Shown: in pieces, positions 17,790 through 27,541 of the stretch
How the letters are laid out: each line of letters opens with the position of its first letter
How positions within the stretch are numbered: the first letter of the stretch is position 1
NCBI GenBank assembly: GCA_018062085.1
Contig: JAGOSY010000002.1
Span: forward strand, 248,001-312,000
Length of the DNA stretch: 64,000 nucleotides
Source of the DNA: a bacterium
Lineage (GTDB): Bacteria > Cyanobacteriota > Vampirovibrionia > Obscuribacterales > Obscuribacteraceae
Direction: 5' to 3'
Program-made: the position numbers and the translations under genes
The notes under the pieces: generated by a model
Database searches by the model: none
What the model was told of the DNA's origin: nothing
Seen by the model: only the letters and a program-made list of their open reading frames with translations

Positions 17790-18821
17790 TTAATTGCTTA
17801 TTGTTAGATTCGAGATACTAAGTGTCTTGGCACGTTCGGTAACGTGTCCTACTGCCTGCGCTTTCATTTTATGCTTTTCAAATATTTCAATAATTGATTG
17901 AGAGACTGTTTCTGTTTTTGAATTGGTCTCTGTCTTAGAGTTAGCTACTTCATCCACAATCAACGCTAAGCCCATGCCCATGTTGAAGGTTTTATACATC
18001 TCTTCTTCGTTGACATGTTCGCCAATGGCCTTGAGTATGGCTGGCACTGGCAGGGCATTGTCGATGACAAAACCGACGTCGCCGTTCAATCTAAATAGGT
18101 TAGTCCAGCCACCGCCAGTGATATGAGCTATGCCTTTGACACTGCCCCGGTGCTTCTCTAGAACTTCCATTACGGCGTTGACATAGAGCAAAGTTGGCGT
18201 TAGTAGAGCCTGATAGGTATCCTCGTTGTCCGGCAATACTTTTCTCGCTAAAGACAATCCGTTTGAGTGAATGCCACTAGAAGCTACACCAATTAGTTTC
18301 TGACTAGGGGCAATTTCTGCTCCGGTAAGCAAGTCTTCTTTGCGCACTTGACCGACGGCAAATCCGGCTAAATCGAAGTGGCCGTGCTCATAGACCCCAG
18401 GCATCTCAGCGGTCTCGCCACCTACTAAGAGCATTCCTGTTTGGTCACAGCCGGCCACTATTCCTGCCATTATGTCATCGGCACTATCGTCAAGTTTTCC
18501 TACGGCAAAGTAATCAAGAAAAATATTTGGTGTAGCACCAACACAAATTAGGTCGTTGGCGCACATGGCCACTAAATCTATGCCGATGGTGTCAAATTTT
18601 TTCAGCTTGTGAGCGACTAGCAGTTTCGTGCCCACACCATCAGTAGTGACGGCAATTCCATTGCCACTATAACTTGGATAAACCGCAGCGTATCCCCCGG
18701 CTGCTTGCCACATAGCTTCGTGCTCTTTGCGCCTAGCTAGTTTCTTTAAGCGGTCGACAAAGCGATCGGCCTTGTCGATATCGACTCCTGCAGCTGCGTA
18801 GGTTTGTTTTTCGGGAGCCAT
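17790..18821 (-). CDS. purM: phosphoribosylformylglycinamidine cyclo-ligase (AIR synthetase)
   Basis: PurM closes the imidazole ring, turning FGAM into AIR with ATP. The 343 aa are full length: YAAAGVDIDKADRFVDRLK at the start, TTDGVGTKLLVA, the DLVAMCANDLICVGATP motif, LVGGETAEMPGVY and the late ITGGGWTNLFRL. A Thr/Lys-rich insert (about 305-320, SKTETNSKTET) is unusual and probably a loop. It lies 14 bases after purQ. Confidence 0.97.
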   Translation of the reverse strand: MAPEKQTYAAAGVDIDKADRFVDRLKKLARRKEHEAMWQAAGGYAAVYPSYSGNGIAVTTDGVGTKLLVAHKLKKFDTIGIDLVAMCANDLICVGATPNIFLDYFAVGKLDDSADDIMAGIVAGCDQTGMLLVGGETAEMPGVYEHGHFDLAGFAVGQVRKEDLLTGAEIAPSQKLIGVASSGIHSNGLSLARKVLPDNEDTYQALLTPTLLYVNAVMEVLEKHRGSVKGIAHITGGGWTNLFRLNGDVGFVIDNALPVPAILKAIGEHVNEEEMYKTFNMGMGLALIVDEVANSKTETNSKTETVSQSIIEIFEKHKMKAQAVGHVTERAKTLSISNLTISN

Positions 18822-18835
18822 TTAGTTTCAATTTC

Positions 18836-19669
18836 CTAGCTTAGTGAGGCGTGAGCGTTTTTGAGGATGGTCAATCCATCAGGCGGATTTTCAAAAGATG
18901 TCTCAAAAGAATTCTCAGAGGCAGTTTCATTGGAAGTGTTATTTGAAATTTCCGAAACACGTTTGCGTTTGATTGACTGAAAAGCCGGATGCTGCGAATG
19001 GCGAATATAAGCTTCTGGATGCGGCATTAGGCCAAGCACATTGCCTTTGCCATTGGTGAGCGCGGCAATTTTGTCGAAACTACCATTCACATCTTCGTTG
19101 TAGTTAAGTGCTGCTCGCTCTTTCAAAATAGCTATGTCTGTGTCTTTGGCATCTGGTCTCACTTGAATGCGACCTTCGCCGTGTCTGATGGGCAGGCTAA
19201 TTTTGCTTAGGCCTTTGAAAAATGGGCTATTGGTGCTAGTTGTGCTCTCTGAGTTGACTGTCATCTCTACCCAGCGGTTGATAAATCTGCCGCCAGAATT
19301 ATGGGTGAGGCTAACAGTGCTCTCGCTGCCTTCTTCTGAATTGGGCAACAGTCCAAGCTGCACTAGAGTCTGGAAGCCGTTACAGATGCCTAAGACCAGA
19401 CTACCTTTTTCAATATATGAGTGCAGAACTTCGAGCATACGGTGTCTAATTTTGACAGCTAATACTTTACCGCTGGCGATTTCATCACCGAAAGAAAAGC
19501 CACCCGGTAGCGCCAATAGTTCTGATTTCATCAGCTGTTTCGGTTTTGCCAACAGTTCGCTGGTATGGCTAATCACTGCTTCAAAGCCAGCTTGCTCTAA
19601 AGCAAATGCTGTTTCGTTGCTACAGTTTATTCCGTCTCCGCTGAGTACAACCGCTCTTGGCCTGATCAT
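18836..19669 (-). CDS. purQ: FGAM synthase glutaminase subunit
   Basis: A class-I glutamine amidotransferase that supplies ammonia to PurL. The nucleophile Cys is in GICNGFQTL (about residue 97) and the catalytic His/Glu are in LMPHPEAY. The GDGINCSNE segment and LPGGFSFGD are PurQ landmarks. At 277 aa it is about 50 residues longer than the B. subtilis protein, with a Ser/Thr-rich insert near 125-140 and an Asn/Ser-rich tail. The start ATG overlaps the purNL stop by four bases (ATGA), so glutaminase and synthetase are translationally coupled. Confidence 0.93.
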   Translation of the reverse strand: MIRPRAVVLSGDGINCSNETAFALEQAGFEAVISHTSELLAKPKQLMKSELLALPGGFSFGDEIASGKVLAVKIRHRMLEVLHSYIEKGSLVLGICNGFQTLVQLGLLPNSEEGSESTVSLTHNSGGRFINRWVEMTVNSESTTSTNSPFFKGLSKISLPIRHGEGRIQVRPDAKDTDIAILKERAALNYNEDVNGSFDKIAALTNGKGNVLGLMPHPEAYIRHSQHPAFQSIKRKRVSEISNNTSNETASENSFETSFENPPDGLTILKNAHASLS

Positions 19670-22600
19670 TTGAAGTCCTCTTCAAAGGGGAGAATTGCTT
19701 GCCAAGCTTGTTTGAGCTTGGCGTTATCTAGTGCGATAATTTCGCCTTTTCTGGCCTTGTCCACGAGCTTAAGACCCGAGGCTGTTACTTTGCCAATCTC
19801 TACCGTGGTTATTCTGCAATCACTAGCTAGCGCTTTTTGATCGGGCCAGAGAGCTAGCCAGGCTTCGACGTTAGGCGGAGATACACTGACAAGCAGCCTT
19901 GCTGGCCCTTCGGCAAACAGAGCCACGTCCATGCGCTCTCGCAGTAGGTCGTGGAAGCGAGCACCACTTTCGGCTGCGCTGACAACGGCTTCAGCATCTA
20001 GCTCTGCGCCCAAATTGCTGCCGATTATGCATTCGCTAACTGCGACAGCCAGTCCGCCTTCTGATAAATCGTGACATGATTCAATCAGATTATTTTGCAT
20101 GGCGCTAAATATAGTCTGATAAAGAAGGGCGGCCTGTTCAAGATTGAGCTCAGGTAAGAGTGAAGATGTCCAGTTCATATTGCCAGCATAGGTGGTGGCA
20201 GCTAAGCCTAGAGCCCCAGCTGAGACCAAGAAAATATGGTCTCCGACAGATTTAAAGTCCATAGTCACTACTTGCTCGATGTCAGGTACTTTGCCGATGG
20301 CCGATACAAGTAGGGTTGGTGGAATGGAAATGCGCACGGTGCCATCATCAAAGTCATTCTTCATGCTGTCTTTGCCCGAGATAAGCGGAGCATTGTAAGC
20401 CAGAACGGCCTCATACAAGCCTTCGCAGGCCTGCACCAGTTGGGCTAGTTTACGCTTGCCATCAGGATTTGATTTCGATGCTACTGGGTCGGGCCAGCAG
20501 AAATTATCGAGCAGGGCCAAACTATTAGGGTCGGCGCCTACGCAGACGGCGTTGCGCACGGCTTCATCAACGGCACATATAGCCATGAGGTGTGAGTCGA
20601 AGTCACTTAACTGTGGGCACATGCCGTTTGATACTGCTAACCCTGTAGGTTCACTCAGAAGTGGCTGAATTACCGCAGCATCGCAGGGTGCAGTTTGCTC
20701 TGGCCCCATTAGTGGTTTAACGACACTGCCACCCTGTACTTCGTGATCATACTGGCGAATAACTGGCTCGCGACTACAAATATTGGCATGGGCGAGAAGG
20801 GCAAGCAGTGCATCTCCTAAGCTTTTTGGTGGTTGTTCTACTTCATCAATGGTCACTGGTGCTTGCCAGTGAGCTTCAAGCTCAAGGCGTGGAGCACCAT
20901 CGTGCAAGAACTTGAGATCAAGCAAGGCAATAGTTTTATCAGCCCTAGTGATACGGAAGAAACCTTTATCATCGAAGTTTCCGACCACTGTAAGCTCAAC
21001 ACTGTGCTTCTCTGCTAGCTCTTTTAATTCTTCAACTTTCGTCGATGACAGAGTCATTCGCTCTTGCGATTCAGATATGACAATTTCATAGTCAGCTAAG
21101 CCAGGATATTTAAGTGGGATGTGATCAACTTCAAGGGTGGCGCCACCAGTTATTTGTGCCATCTCTCCAACTGATGAGGAGAGACCACCAGCACCGTTAT
21201 CGGTGATACCTGATATCAAACCAAGATCTCGTGCTTCTAATATGAAGTCGGTCACTCGCTTTTGTGTGAAAGGGTCACCGATTTGTACAGCAGAGACTGG
21301 TGAGTCAACGTTTAATGCTTCAGACGAGAAAGTAGCACCATGAATGCCATCTTTGCCAACCCGACCACCCACCATAATGATGGCATCACCGCTCTGGGTG
21401 TGCTTTTCGTAGCCGCATTTGCCGTCAACAGTAAGAGGCAAAAGACCACCGGTACCGCAAAATACTAGGGGCTTGGCACGGTAGCCCGGGTGGAAATAGA
21501 CAGCACCGTTAACAGTAGGAATTCCACTCTTATTGCCACCATCTTGTACACCTTTGCGCACACCTTGAATAATTGATTGGGCTGGCAACATCGTCGGGCG
21601 GTTAACTAGGTCATCTGCCGGATAGGCAAAACAGAAGACATCGGTGTTGCAGATTGGCTTAGCACCAAGACCGGTGCCGAGAATATCGCGATTGACACCT
21701 AGTATTCCAGTCAAGGCTCCACCATATGGCTCTAAGGCCGAAGGCGAGTTGTGGGTTTCAACTTTGAAGCAGATACCCCAGTCGTCGTTCCATTTTATTA
21801 CGCCAGCATTGTCAACAAAGACCGAAAGTAAGTCTGTGCGCTTTTCTGCCAGCTTTTTCGTGGCTGCTTGCACATAGCTCTTGTACAAGCTAGTGATTGT
21901 GCGCGCTTCTGTTCTTCTTGCTGGTTTGGTGGCAGAGGTACCGGCCATACTCATGGTGAGAGTGTGAACGGCTTTAACATGTGCGCTCTTTTCGTGAATG
22001 ATGGCGTTGAATATTTTGTGCTTACAGTGCTCAGACCAGGTCTGGGCAATTACCTCTAGTTCAACATCAGTGGGCCATTGGCTGAGGCCATACTGCGAGC
22101 GCTCGGCAATCACTGAGTCTTGCTCGAAATAGCTGCGGATTGCTTGCATCTCAGTTAAATTAAGGGCTAGGGTTCGTGTCCGGCTCAAGTTCTCAAGCTC
22201 TGTGTCGTTCAAGTTAAGCGCCACAATTTCTGGTTCTGGCGTTGATGGCAGATGTACTTGGGGGAACTCAAGTAGTTTAGACAAGTGCGGAGCAGTCAAG
22301 TCGTGAATGCGGAACTTGTCTGTGACTGGATGATAATGGCGGTAGCGGCAGTGACTTTCTACTTGCTTGATGTTGAAAGAATCATCAAATAGATAGGCTG
22401 AGCCCGAGGCAACTTTTATTTGCGTCTCTTCTAGACCACTCAGTTTAAGTGCTTCTTCTACTGTGCGAGCCAAATTGTCTGTCACACCAGGCAAATATTG
22501 TCTTTCAGCAAACCACTTGAAGCCTTGCTCGCGCCATTGGGTTAGCCAAGTGCTGCGCTCACTAGCAACCACACACCAGACATCTTCTAATAGCTGATCA

Positions 22601-23388
22601 GCTAAGATTTCTTTGAGAGCAGCAGTGAGCTTCTCGGTCTGCTCTAAGTTCTTGCCACTGAGCCAGTAAAGAGGCAATGCCAGAGTTTTTCTGCCATTCT
22701 CATCTGCACCGGCGCTGGCTTTGGCCACAATGGCTACACAGAGGTCTTCTTTACTTTCACTTGGTTCGGCGACTTTCTCTTGATTTAAATTAGTCATGGC
22801 CGCTAGGCTCGAATCTGCCAGTTGTGCTAGCACTTGCGGAAATAGTTTGTGCTCTAGTTCTAAGCCACGAGCTTGGAAGGTCTCTAAGGTGTCGCCACTT
22901 TTGCGCTCAAAGACCGCCTGGGCCAGTATGGGGCCGTGGTCCACTTGCTCGTCTACTAGGTGTACTGTGATACCAGATATTTTCACGCCATAGTTGAAGG
23001 CATCTTCATAGGCAGACTTGCCAGGAAATGCTGGTAGCAGCGATGGATGAATATTGATTACACGATAGAGGCCGTTATCATCTTTAAAGTGAGTGAGGAA
23101 ATCGCATGATAATATGCGCATATAGCCAGCCAAGACCAGGTACTCTGGAGCGAATTTCTTCAGCTTTTGCAGTACCTGTTTTTCGTGTTCTTTGCGCGAT
23201 ACGCCACGATGGTCAACACTGACGGCTGGTATATTGTGCTTCTTGGCAATTTTTAGAGCATAAGAATCGGGGTTGTTAGAAAGCACTACGGCAATTTCGG
23301 CCGCCAATTCTTTTTTCTCAATGGCGGCAAGTATAGCCTCCAAGTTGGAGCCACGGCCTGAAACAAGTACAGCTATTTTGATTGGCAT
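19666..23388 (-). CDS. fused GAR transformylase - FGAM synthetase (PurN-PurL)
   Basis: A 1240-residue fusion covering two consecutive purine steps. Residues 1 to about 205 are a complete PurN: AVLVSGRGSNLEAI, INIHPSLLPAFPG with the catalytic Asn-His, and VHLVDEQVDHGPILAQ with the catalytic Asp. Residues about 225-420 contain a PurS-like region with YLPGVTDNLARTVEEAL. From about 440 the PurL synthetase follows: WSEHCKHKIFNA, KVETHNSPSALEPYGGA, GGRVGKDGIHGA, DNGAGGLSSSVGEMA and DLSEGGLAVAVSE. The glutaminase is separate (purQ). GAR formylated by the PurN part gives FGAR, the PurL substrate. RBS GAGGG precedes ATG 23388; the 5' end overlaps purD by 16 bases. No other purN is in the window. Confidence 0.93.
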   Translation of the reverse strand: MPIKIAVLVSGRGSNLEAILAAIEKKELAAEIAVVLSNNPDSYALKIAKKHNIPAVSVDHRGVSRKEHEKQVLQKLKKFAPEYLVLAGYMRILSCDFLTHFKDDNGLYRVINIHPSLLPAFPGKSAYEDAFNYGVKISGITVHLVDEQVDHGPILAQAVFERKSGDTLETFQARGLELEHKLFPQVLAQLADSSLAAMTNLNQEKVAEPSESKEDLCVAIVAKASAGADENGRKTLALPLYWLSGKNLEQTEKLTAALKEILADQLLEDVWCVVASERSTWLTQWREQGFKWFAERQYLPGVTDNLARTVEEALKLSGLEETQIKVASGSAYLFDDSFNIKQVESHCRYRHYHPVTDKFRIHDLTAPHLSKLLEFPQVHLPSTPEPEIVALNLNDTELENLSRTRTLALNLTEMQAIRSYFEQDSVIAERSQYGLSQWPTDVELEVIAQTWSEHCKHKIFNAIIHEKSAHVKAVHTLTMSMAGTSATKPARRTEARTITSLYKSYVQAATKKLAEKRTDLLSVFVDNAGVIKWNDDWGICFKVETHNSPSALEPYGGALTGILGVNRDILGTGLGAKPICNTDVFCFAYPADDLVNRPTMLPAQSIIQGVRKGVQDGGNKSGIPTVNGAVYFHPGYRAKPLVFCGTGGLLPLTVDGKCGYEKHTQSGDAIIMVGGRVGKDGIHGATFSSEALNVDSPVSAVQIGDPFTQKRVTDFILEARDLGLISGITDNGAGGLSSSVGEMAQITGGATLEVDHIPLKYPGLADYEIVISESQERMTLSSTKVEELKELAEKHSVELTVVGNFDDKGFFRITRADKTIALLDLKFLHDGAPRLELEAHWQAPVTIDEVEQPPKSLGDALLALLAHANICSREPVIRQYDHEVQGGSVVKPLMGPEQTAPCDAAVIQPLLSEPTGLAVSNGMCPQLSDFDSHLMAICAVDEAVRNAVCVGADPNSLALLDNFCWPDPVASKSNPDGKRKLAQLVQACEGLYEAVLAYNAPLISGKDSMKNDFDDGTVRISIPPTLLVSAIGKVPDIEQVVTMDFKSVGDHIFLVSAGALGLAATTYAGNMNWTSSLLPELNLEQAALLYQTIFSAMQNNLIESCHDLSEGGLAVAVSECIIGSNLGAELDAEAVVSAAESGARFHDLLRERMDVALFAEGPARLLVSVSPPNVEAWLALWPDQKALASDCRITTVEIGKVTASGLKLVDKARKGEIIALDNAKLKQAWQAILPFEEDFK

Positions 23389-24704
23389 GCTTCCCTCTTG
23401 GCGATGTCCCGACGATAATCAAGCGATTGACATTGAACTCTGGCAATTAAATTGTAGGCTCGCTCTCGAGCGTCTTCCATTTTGTCGGCTAAGCCAACTG
23501 CAGCAAATATGCGCCCGCCATCTGTGACGAGCTGCTCTCCAGTAGCAGTTGTGAGTAGTTTGGTACCAGCCTGGAAAATTATTTGCTCGTTGTCGCTATG
23601 GAGCGGCAAAGTAATTGCCTCTCCTTTTGATGAGCTCTCTGGGTAGCCTTGGGCTGCACCAATGACACAACACGATGATTGCCTTGACCAGGATAGTTTT
23701 TGCTGGTCTAAGCTTTGATCTGTGCAGGCATATAGGGCATCAAATAGATCTGATTGCAGCAAGGGCAAAATCGTTTGGGTTTCGGGATCACCAAAGCGTG
23801 CATTGAACTCCAAGACATAGGGTTCAGGCAGATTCTTGCTTGGCTGATTTGTGCTAGTTTTGTCGACGTTTGATTTTTCTTGGTGCATCAAGAGGCCAAT
23901 GTAGAGCACGCCTTTAAAATTGAGTTTGCCTTCTGTTAGGGCTTTCTGTAAAGGCTCTAAGACCCTATCTTGAATTGCTTCTTTGTGCTTTTCATATAAT
24001 TGAACTGGGGCGTAGGCGCCCATGCCCCCAGTGTTTGGGCCTAAATCATCATCAAAGCGACGTTTGTGATCTTGGCTGGGTAAAAGTGGTGTCAGCGTCC
24101 TACCATCGCAGAGAGTCAGGAGTGAGATTTCTTCGCCGCTGAGCATTTCTTCAATTACGACTTTGGTATCGCTGAATTTGCCGCTTTTATAAATGGTGTT
24201 GAGTGCTTGCAAGGCCTCTTCTTCGTTGGAGCAGACAAACACACCCTTGCCCAGAGCAAGGCCGTCAGCCTTAATTACTCTGGCCCACTGATTTGCTTTG
24301 ACAACAGCTTCGGCAGTCTGTTGTGAGTTAGCTGTGGCGAAGCGTGCCGTTGCTATATTTAGCTGGTTGAGAACTTCTTTAGCGTAAGCTTTGCTCCACT
24401 CTAATTTTGCCTGGCTCTTGTTAGGTCCGAAAACCCGCAATCCAGCAGCTTCCATTTTGTCGACAATGCCTTCTGCTAAAGGATTATCTGGCCCAATTAC
24501 AACTAAGTCGATGGCTTGCTCTTTGCCGAAGGAAATTAGTTTGTCGAAATCCATCACGGCAATATCAATATTGGTAGTTTTGTCGCTTTTGGCAGTGCCA
24601 CCATTGCCAGGGGCGCAAAAAATTTGCTCAACTCTGGTGCTTAATGCGAGCTTCCAGCATATTGCATGCTCTCTGCCTCCACCGCCAACAACCAGAACTT
24701 TCAT
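23373..24704 (-). CDS. purD: phosphoribosylamine-glycine ligase
   Basis: PurD joins phosphoribosylamine and glycine with ATP, giving GAR. The 443-residue ATP-grasp enzyme begins with VLVVGGGGREHAI and has PGNGGTA, IGPDNPLAEGIVD, KADGLALGKGV, GPNTGGMGAYAP and EFNARFGDPETQ. A short polar insert (SNVDKTSTNQPSKN, about 275-290) precedes the last motif. The 3' end overlaps purNL, so the enzyme that makes GAR and the fusion that uses it are coupled. An AGGA element lies 12-15 bases before the ATG, a long spacing caused by a GATA tandem repeat. Confidence 0.96.
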   Translation of the reverse strand: MKVLVVGGGGREHAICWKLALSTRVEQIFCAPGNGGTAKSDKTTNIDIAVMDFDKLISFGKEQAIDLVVIGPDNPLAEGIVDKMEAAGLRVFGPNKSQAKLEWSKAYAKEVLNQLNIATARFATANSQQTAEAVVKANQWARVIKADGLALGKGVFVCSNEEEALQALNTIYKSGKFSDTKVVIEEMLSGEEISLLTLCDGRTLTPLLPSQDHKRRFDDDLGPNTGGMGAYAPVQLYEKHKEAIQDRVLEPLQKALTEGKLNFKGVLYIGLLMHQEKSNVDKTSTNQPSKNLPEPYVLEFNARFGDPETQTILPLLQSDLFDALYACTDQSLDQQKLSWSRQSSCCVIGAAQGYPESSSKGEAITLPLHSDNEQIIFQAGTKLLTTATGEQLVTDGGRIFAAVGLADKMEDARERAYNLIARVQCQSLDYRRDIAKREACQSK

Positions 24705-24728
24705 CTATCTATCTGTCCTTTTAAAACT

Positions 24729-25919
24729 TTATACTTTTCTTTCAGCCGCAATATTGATTGAGTCAACAAATTGAGGCAAAGTTGGATGCTGAGGGAAGAC
24801 ATCGTAGCCAATGGTGTGGTTGGCTAATACGCCATAGAGCTTGTCTGCCACAGCTTTGAATTGGGGCGATAGAGGGCTTGGTTGCTCTTTCAAATCTTTA
24901 GTGCAAATTGCTTGCCAATCAAGGCGATTTTGACTGGCTGCCATCTTTTGTGCTTTGGCTATTGCTAGTTGCCAACTTGAATCACGATAGAACTGACGAA
25001 TCATTTCTTTGGAGAGGCTATGGCCGTTGAATACTAGTCTCAGCTCATCAGGACCAATGCTGTCGGCTAAGAGCAAGCCCTTATGATCTTCGAGAAACTC
25101 AAATTTGCCGTCCCATAACTCAATGCCGCGCTCAGCGAAGTGATGGTAGATAGCCAGAGCTGTAGCAAAAGCTAATTCAGATAATTCTTCAAAGCGTTTG
25201 GGAGTAAGCCCCGAGATTGTCAGAGCTTCTTGAATGGATAAGAGTCTGTCTTTTGGTTCGAGCTTAGTATAAAACTCAAGCACGGGCCGCTCAAACCACC
25301 CTTCTTCGGGTACGCTACTAAGACCAAGGGTCTGGGCGTAGCCAGGATCAGCGGCTAATCTGCTTTTGAGTGAGCTGCCAGCGGGCATGCCAAAGCGAAA
25401 GACAACTTCTAGAGGCACCAGTCTGCGGGCATCAGTAATTTCATGGCTGTAGTAAAACACTGTTTGATCAAGTAGTGCTGTTGGCTCTGGTCTTTGCACC
25501 TCAGCCTTGACCACTGACATATAAGCCTGGGTATTAGCTATTTGTTCAATTGCAACAGCTTTGCCATCGCTGCCTACCAAGCCTTGAAAATGATGGCGCG
25601 CACCATGGGTGGTGAGGCGTTGAAACAGTGGCTGATTGACGCGTTTATTCAACCACTCTTGGTTGAATATCGAGAGGTGAACTGACTCGCTGAGATTAAT
25701 CCAGGTTTTGTTATCAGCCAGATGTTGAAAGAAGAAAGCACCGAGAGCAACGAGAGCCTTGCCTTTGTTGGCGATTGTGTCGGGCATCTTGCCCCAATCA
25801 AAAACTGAGTAGTCGTCAGTAAATTCAAACCAGTAAGAGCCGTCGTCGCCTTCTGGTCGCCAGACCCGTTTTACCGAACCGTCGTATTCCAGAATCAGGT
25901 CTTGCAAGTCAACCGACAA
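24729..25919 (-). CDS. purC: SAICAR synthase, long form
   Basis: The protein matches SAICAR synthase: an EYDGSVKRVW N-terminus in place of the usual KxLYxGKAK-like strand, then the VFDWGKMPDTIANKGKALV segment characteristic of the family, VPLEVVFRFGMPAGSS (the VPxExVxR signature) and LWDGKFEF, DSIGPDELRL near the end. It ligates aspartate to CAIR. At 396 aa it is about 100-150 residues longer than the E. coli enzyme, and motifs are diverged. It starts at TTG 25919 behind GGAG with seven bases spacing. It lies between purF and purD in the operon. Confidence 0.9.
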   Translation of the reverse strand: MSVDLQDLILEYDGSVKRVWRPEGDDGSYWFEFTDDYSVFDWGKMPDTIANKGKALVALGAFFFQHLADNKTWINLSESVHLSIFNQEWLNKRVNQPLFQRLTTHGARHHFQGLVGSDGKAVAIEQIANTQAYMSVVKAEVQRPEPTALLDQTVFYYSHEITDARRLVPLEVVFRFGMPAGSSLKSRLAADPGYAQTLGLSSVPEEGWFERPVLEFYTKLEPKDRLLSIQEALTISGLTPKRFEELSELAFATALAIYHHFAERGIELWDGKFEFLEDHKGLLLADSIGPDELRLVFNGHSLSKEMIRQFYRDSSWQLAIAKAQKMAASQNRLDWQAICTKDLKEQPSPLSPQFKAVADKLYGVLANHTIGYDVFPQHPTLPQFVDSINIAAERKV

Positions 25920-25934
25920 CTTTTTTCTCCTTAC

Positions 25935-27386
25935 TTATGATTTGCGAATTAGAGTGGTGCGGTCTTTCAGCCTCTGTGATTGGAAGTCGCTGCCACAAGC
26001 GATGTCGGTTGGATAGCTGCCAGTTAGGCAACCAGTGCAAAGGGTATCTTTCCTCAAGGCTTTGCGCAGGCCTTCAATAGTTTGGAAGACCACGCGATCG
26101 GCACCAAGTTTTTTAGCTACTTCTTCATCTGTGCAGTTATAAGCAACTAATTCATCTTGACTGGGGAAGTCGATGCCGTAGTAACAAGGAAATTGAATTT
26201 GCGGACAAGTAGAAGCCATGATCACTTCTTTTGCTCCTGATTGGCGCATCAGTTCAATAATTTGTGCAGCAGTAGTACCACGCACGATACTGTCATCAAT
26301 GACTAAGCAGCGCTTGCCCTTAATTTCTGAAGGAATTGGTGAAAGCTTACGGCGTATAGCTTCTTGTCTGGCTGCGTGGCCGTCAAGAATAAAAGTGCGG
26401 TTGACGTAGCGGTTTTTGATCAGTGATTCGCGGAAGGGCAGGTCAAGCGCTTCCGCTATAGCAATAGCAGCACTTCTGCTGGTTTCTGGTACCGGTACGA
26501 CCACATCAGCGACAATTCCGAGCTCTTTGATGCGCTCGGCTAGAACTAGCCCCAACTGAAAGCGAGTTTCATATATAGAGTGCGTTTCTAATTCAGACTC
26601 AACTCTTGAGAAATAGACCGATTCAAACATACAGGGCGAAATAGACCGCTGAAAGAGAACTTGGCGAGACACTTTTCTATCTGCCCCAATGTAGATTGCC
26701 TCACCCGGCGCAATTTCGTTCTCAATTGTGTAGCCTAAATAAGTAAGGGCAATTGATTCGCTGGCCAGGGCATAAACTGGCAGCCCTTCACTGTTAACTC
26801 GACTGCCAAAGACTAAAGGCCTGATGCCATCAGGATCGCGGAAGCCAAAGAGGCCTCCAGTGCCATCAATGCCCACCACAGCATAGCTGCCCACCAGCCG
26901 GTGCATGCTGGCTTCAATAGCTTTGAACATCTGCTGTGCATTTGGTTCGTGGCCATCTAGCTCAAGGGCCAATAATTTTAGGATTACTTCAGAGTCTGAT
27001 TCGCTAGCTGGGGTATATTCCAGCCCTGCTTCAGCTAGTTCATCTCGCAATGTATATACATTGACGATATTGCCGTTGTGACCAATACCAATAGTTGAGC
27101 GAGCATCAAAGAAAGGTTGTAGTAAGTTGGGGTCTTGTCTGCCGATTGTGGCATAGCGTGTGTGCCCAAGGGCGGTCTTGCCCTTCAGGCCTTTCTTAAA
27201 TGAGCGTTCAGAGAAGACGTTCTCAATTAAGCCGCTACCTTTCTGTAGATTGAAAAGCTCACTGCCGCTTTCCGCCAGAGTCAAAATGCCCGCGCCATCT
27301 TGCCCCCGATGCTGAAGATTCATCAATCCGACAAATACATCTCTAGCAGCGTCAGTAGTGCCTGATACGCCTATAATTCCGCACAT
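25935..27386 (-). CDS. purF: amidophosphoribosyltransferase
   Basis: PurF makes phosphoribosylamine from PRPP and glutamine, the committed purine step. I start at ATG 27386, not the upstream in-frame start at 27410, because the Ntn-hydrolase nucleophile Cys must follow the initiator Met: the protein then begins M-C-GIIGV. GAGGG lies about nine bases upstream. The glutaminase domain shows LQHRGQDGAGI, GHTRYATIG and IGHNGNIVN; the phosphoribosyltransferase domain has the PRPP loop VIDDSIVRGTT. Cysteines near the C-terminus (CTGCLTGSYP) suggest an iron-sulfur enzyme of the B. subtilis type. It is the first gene of the minus-strand purine operon. Confidence 0.96.
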   Translation of the reverse strand: MCGIIGVSGTTDAARDVFVGLMNLQHRGQDGAGILTLAESGSELFNLQKGSGLIENVFSERSFKKGLKGKTALGHTRYATIGRQDPNLLQPFFDARSTIGIGHNGNIVNVYTLRDELAEAGLEYTPASESDSEVILKLLALELDGHEPNAQQMFKAIEASMHRLVGSYAVVGIDGTGGLFGFRDPDGIRPLVFGSRVNSEGLPVYALASESIALTYLGYTIENEIAPGEAIYIGADRKVSRQVLFQRSISPCMFESVYFSRVESELETHSIYETRFQLGLVLAERIKELGIVADVVVPVPETSRSAAIAIAEALDLPFRESLIKNRYVNRTFILDGHAARQEAIRRKLSPIPSEIKGKRCLVIDDSIVRGTTAAQIIELMRQSGAKEVIMASTCPQIQFPCYYGIDFPSQDELVAYNCTDEEVAKKLGADRVVFQTIEGLRKALRKDTLCTGCLTGSYPTDIACGSDFQSQRLKDRTTLIRKS

Positions 27387-27477
27387 ACGTGATCCCTCTA
27401 TGGTCCACAAGCCAAGAATACTGCAATTGGTAGGCAGTTAGCTGTTGATTAACTCAATTATTAATGAGATCACTTTA

Positions 27478-27489
27478 GAGAATTTTCTC
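27478..27489. promoter_or_regulatory. short inverted repeat GAGAA-TT-TTCTC between purF and purE
   Basis: A five-base inverted repeat around two bases in the purF/purE divergent region, about 90 bases upstream of purF. It could be a weak operator half-pair, but so short an A/T-rich repeat can arise by chance. Confidence 0.2.
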
Positions 27490-27541
27490 AACTGCCGCTT
27501 AAGGCCTATTCTTTGAGTTAGCGGTTTCAGCCCTACTTGAT

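Noticed and set aside
15136..27410. Riboswitch upstream of purF, purE or xpt
   Set aside because: I looked for the conserved purine-riboswitch three-way-junction core and saw none; leaders are short or lack paired arms.
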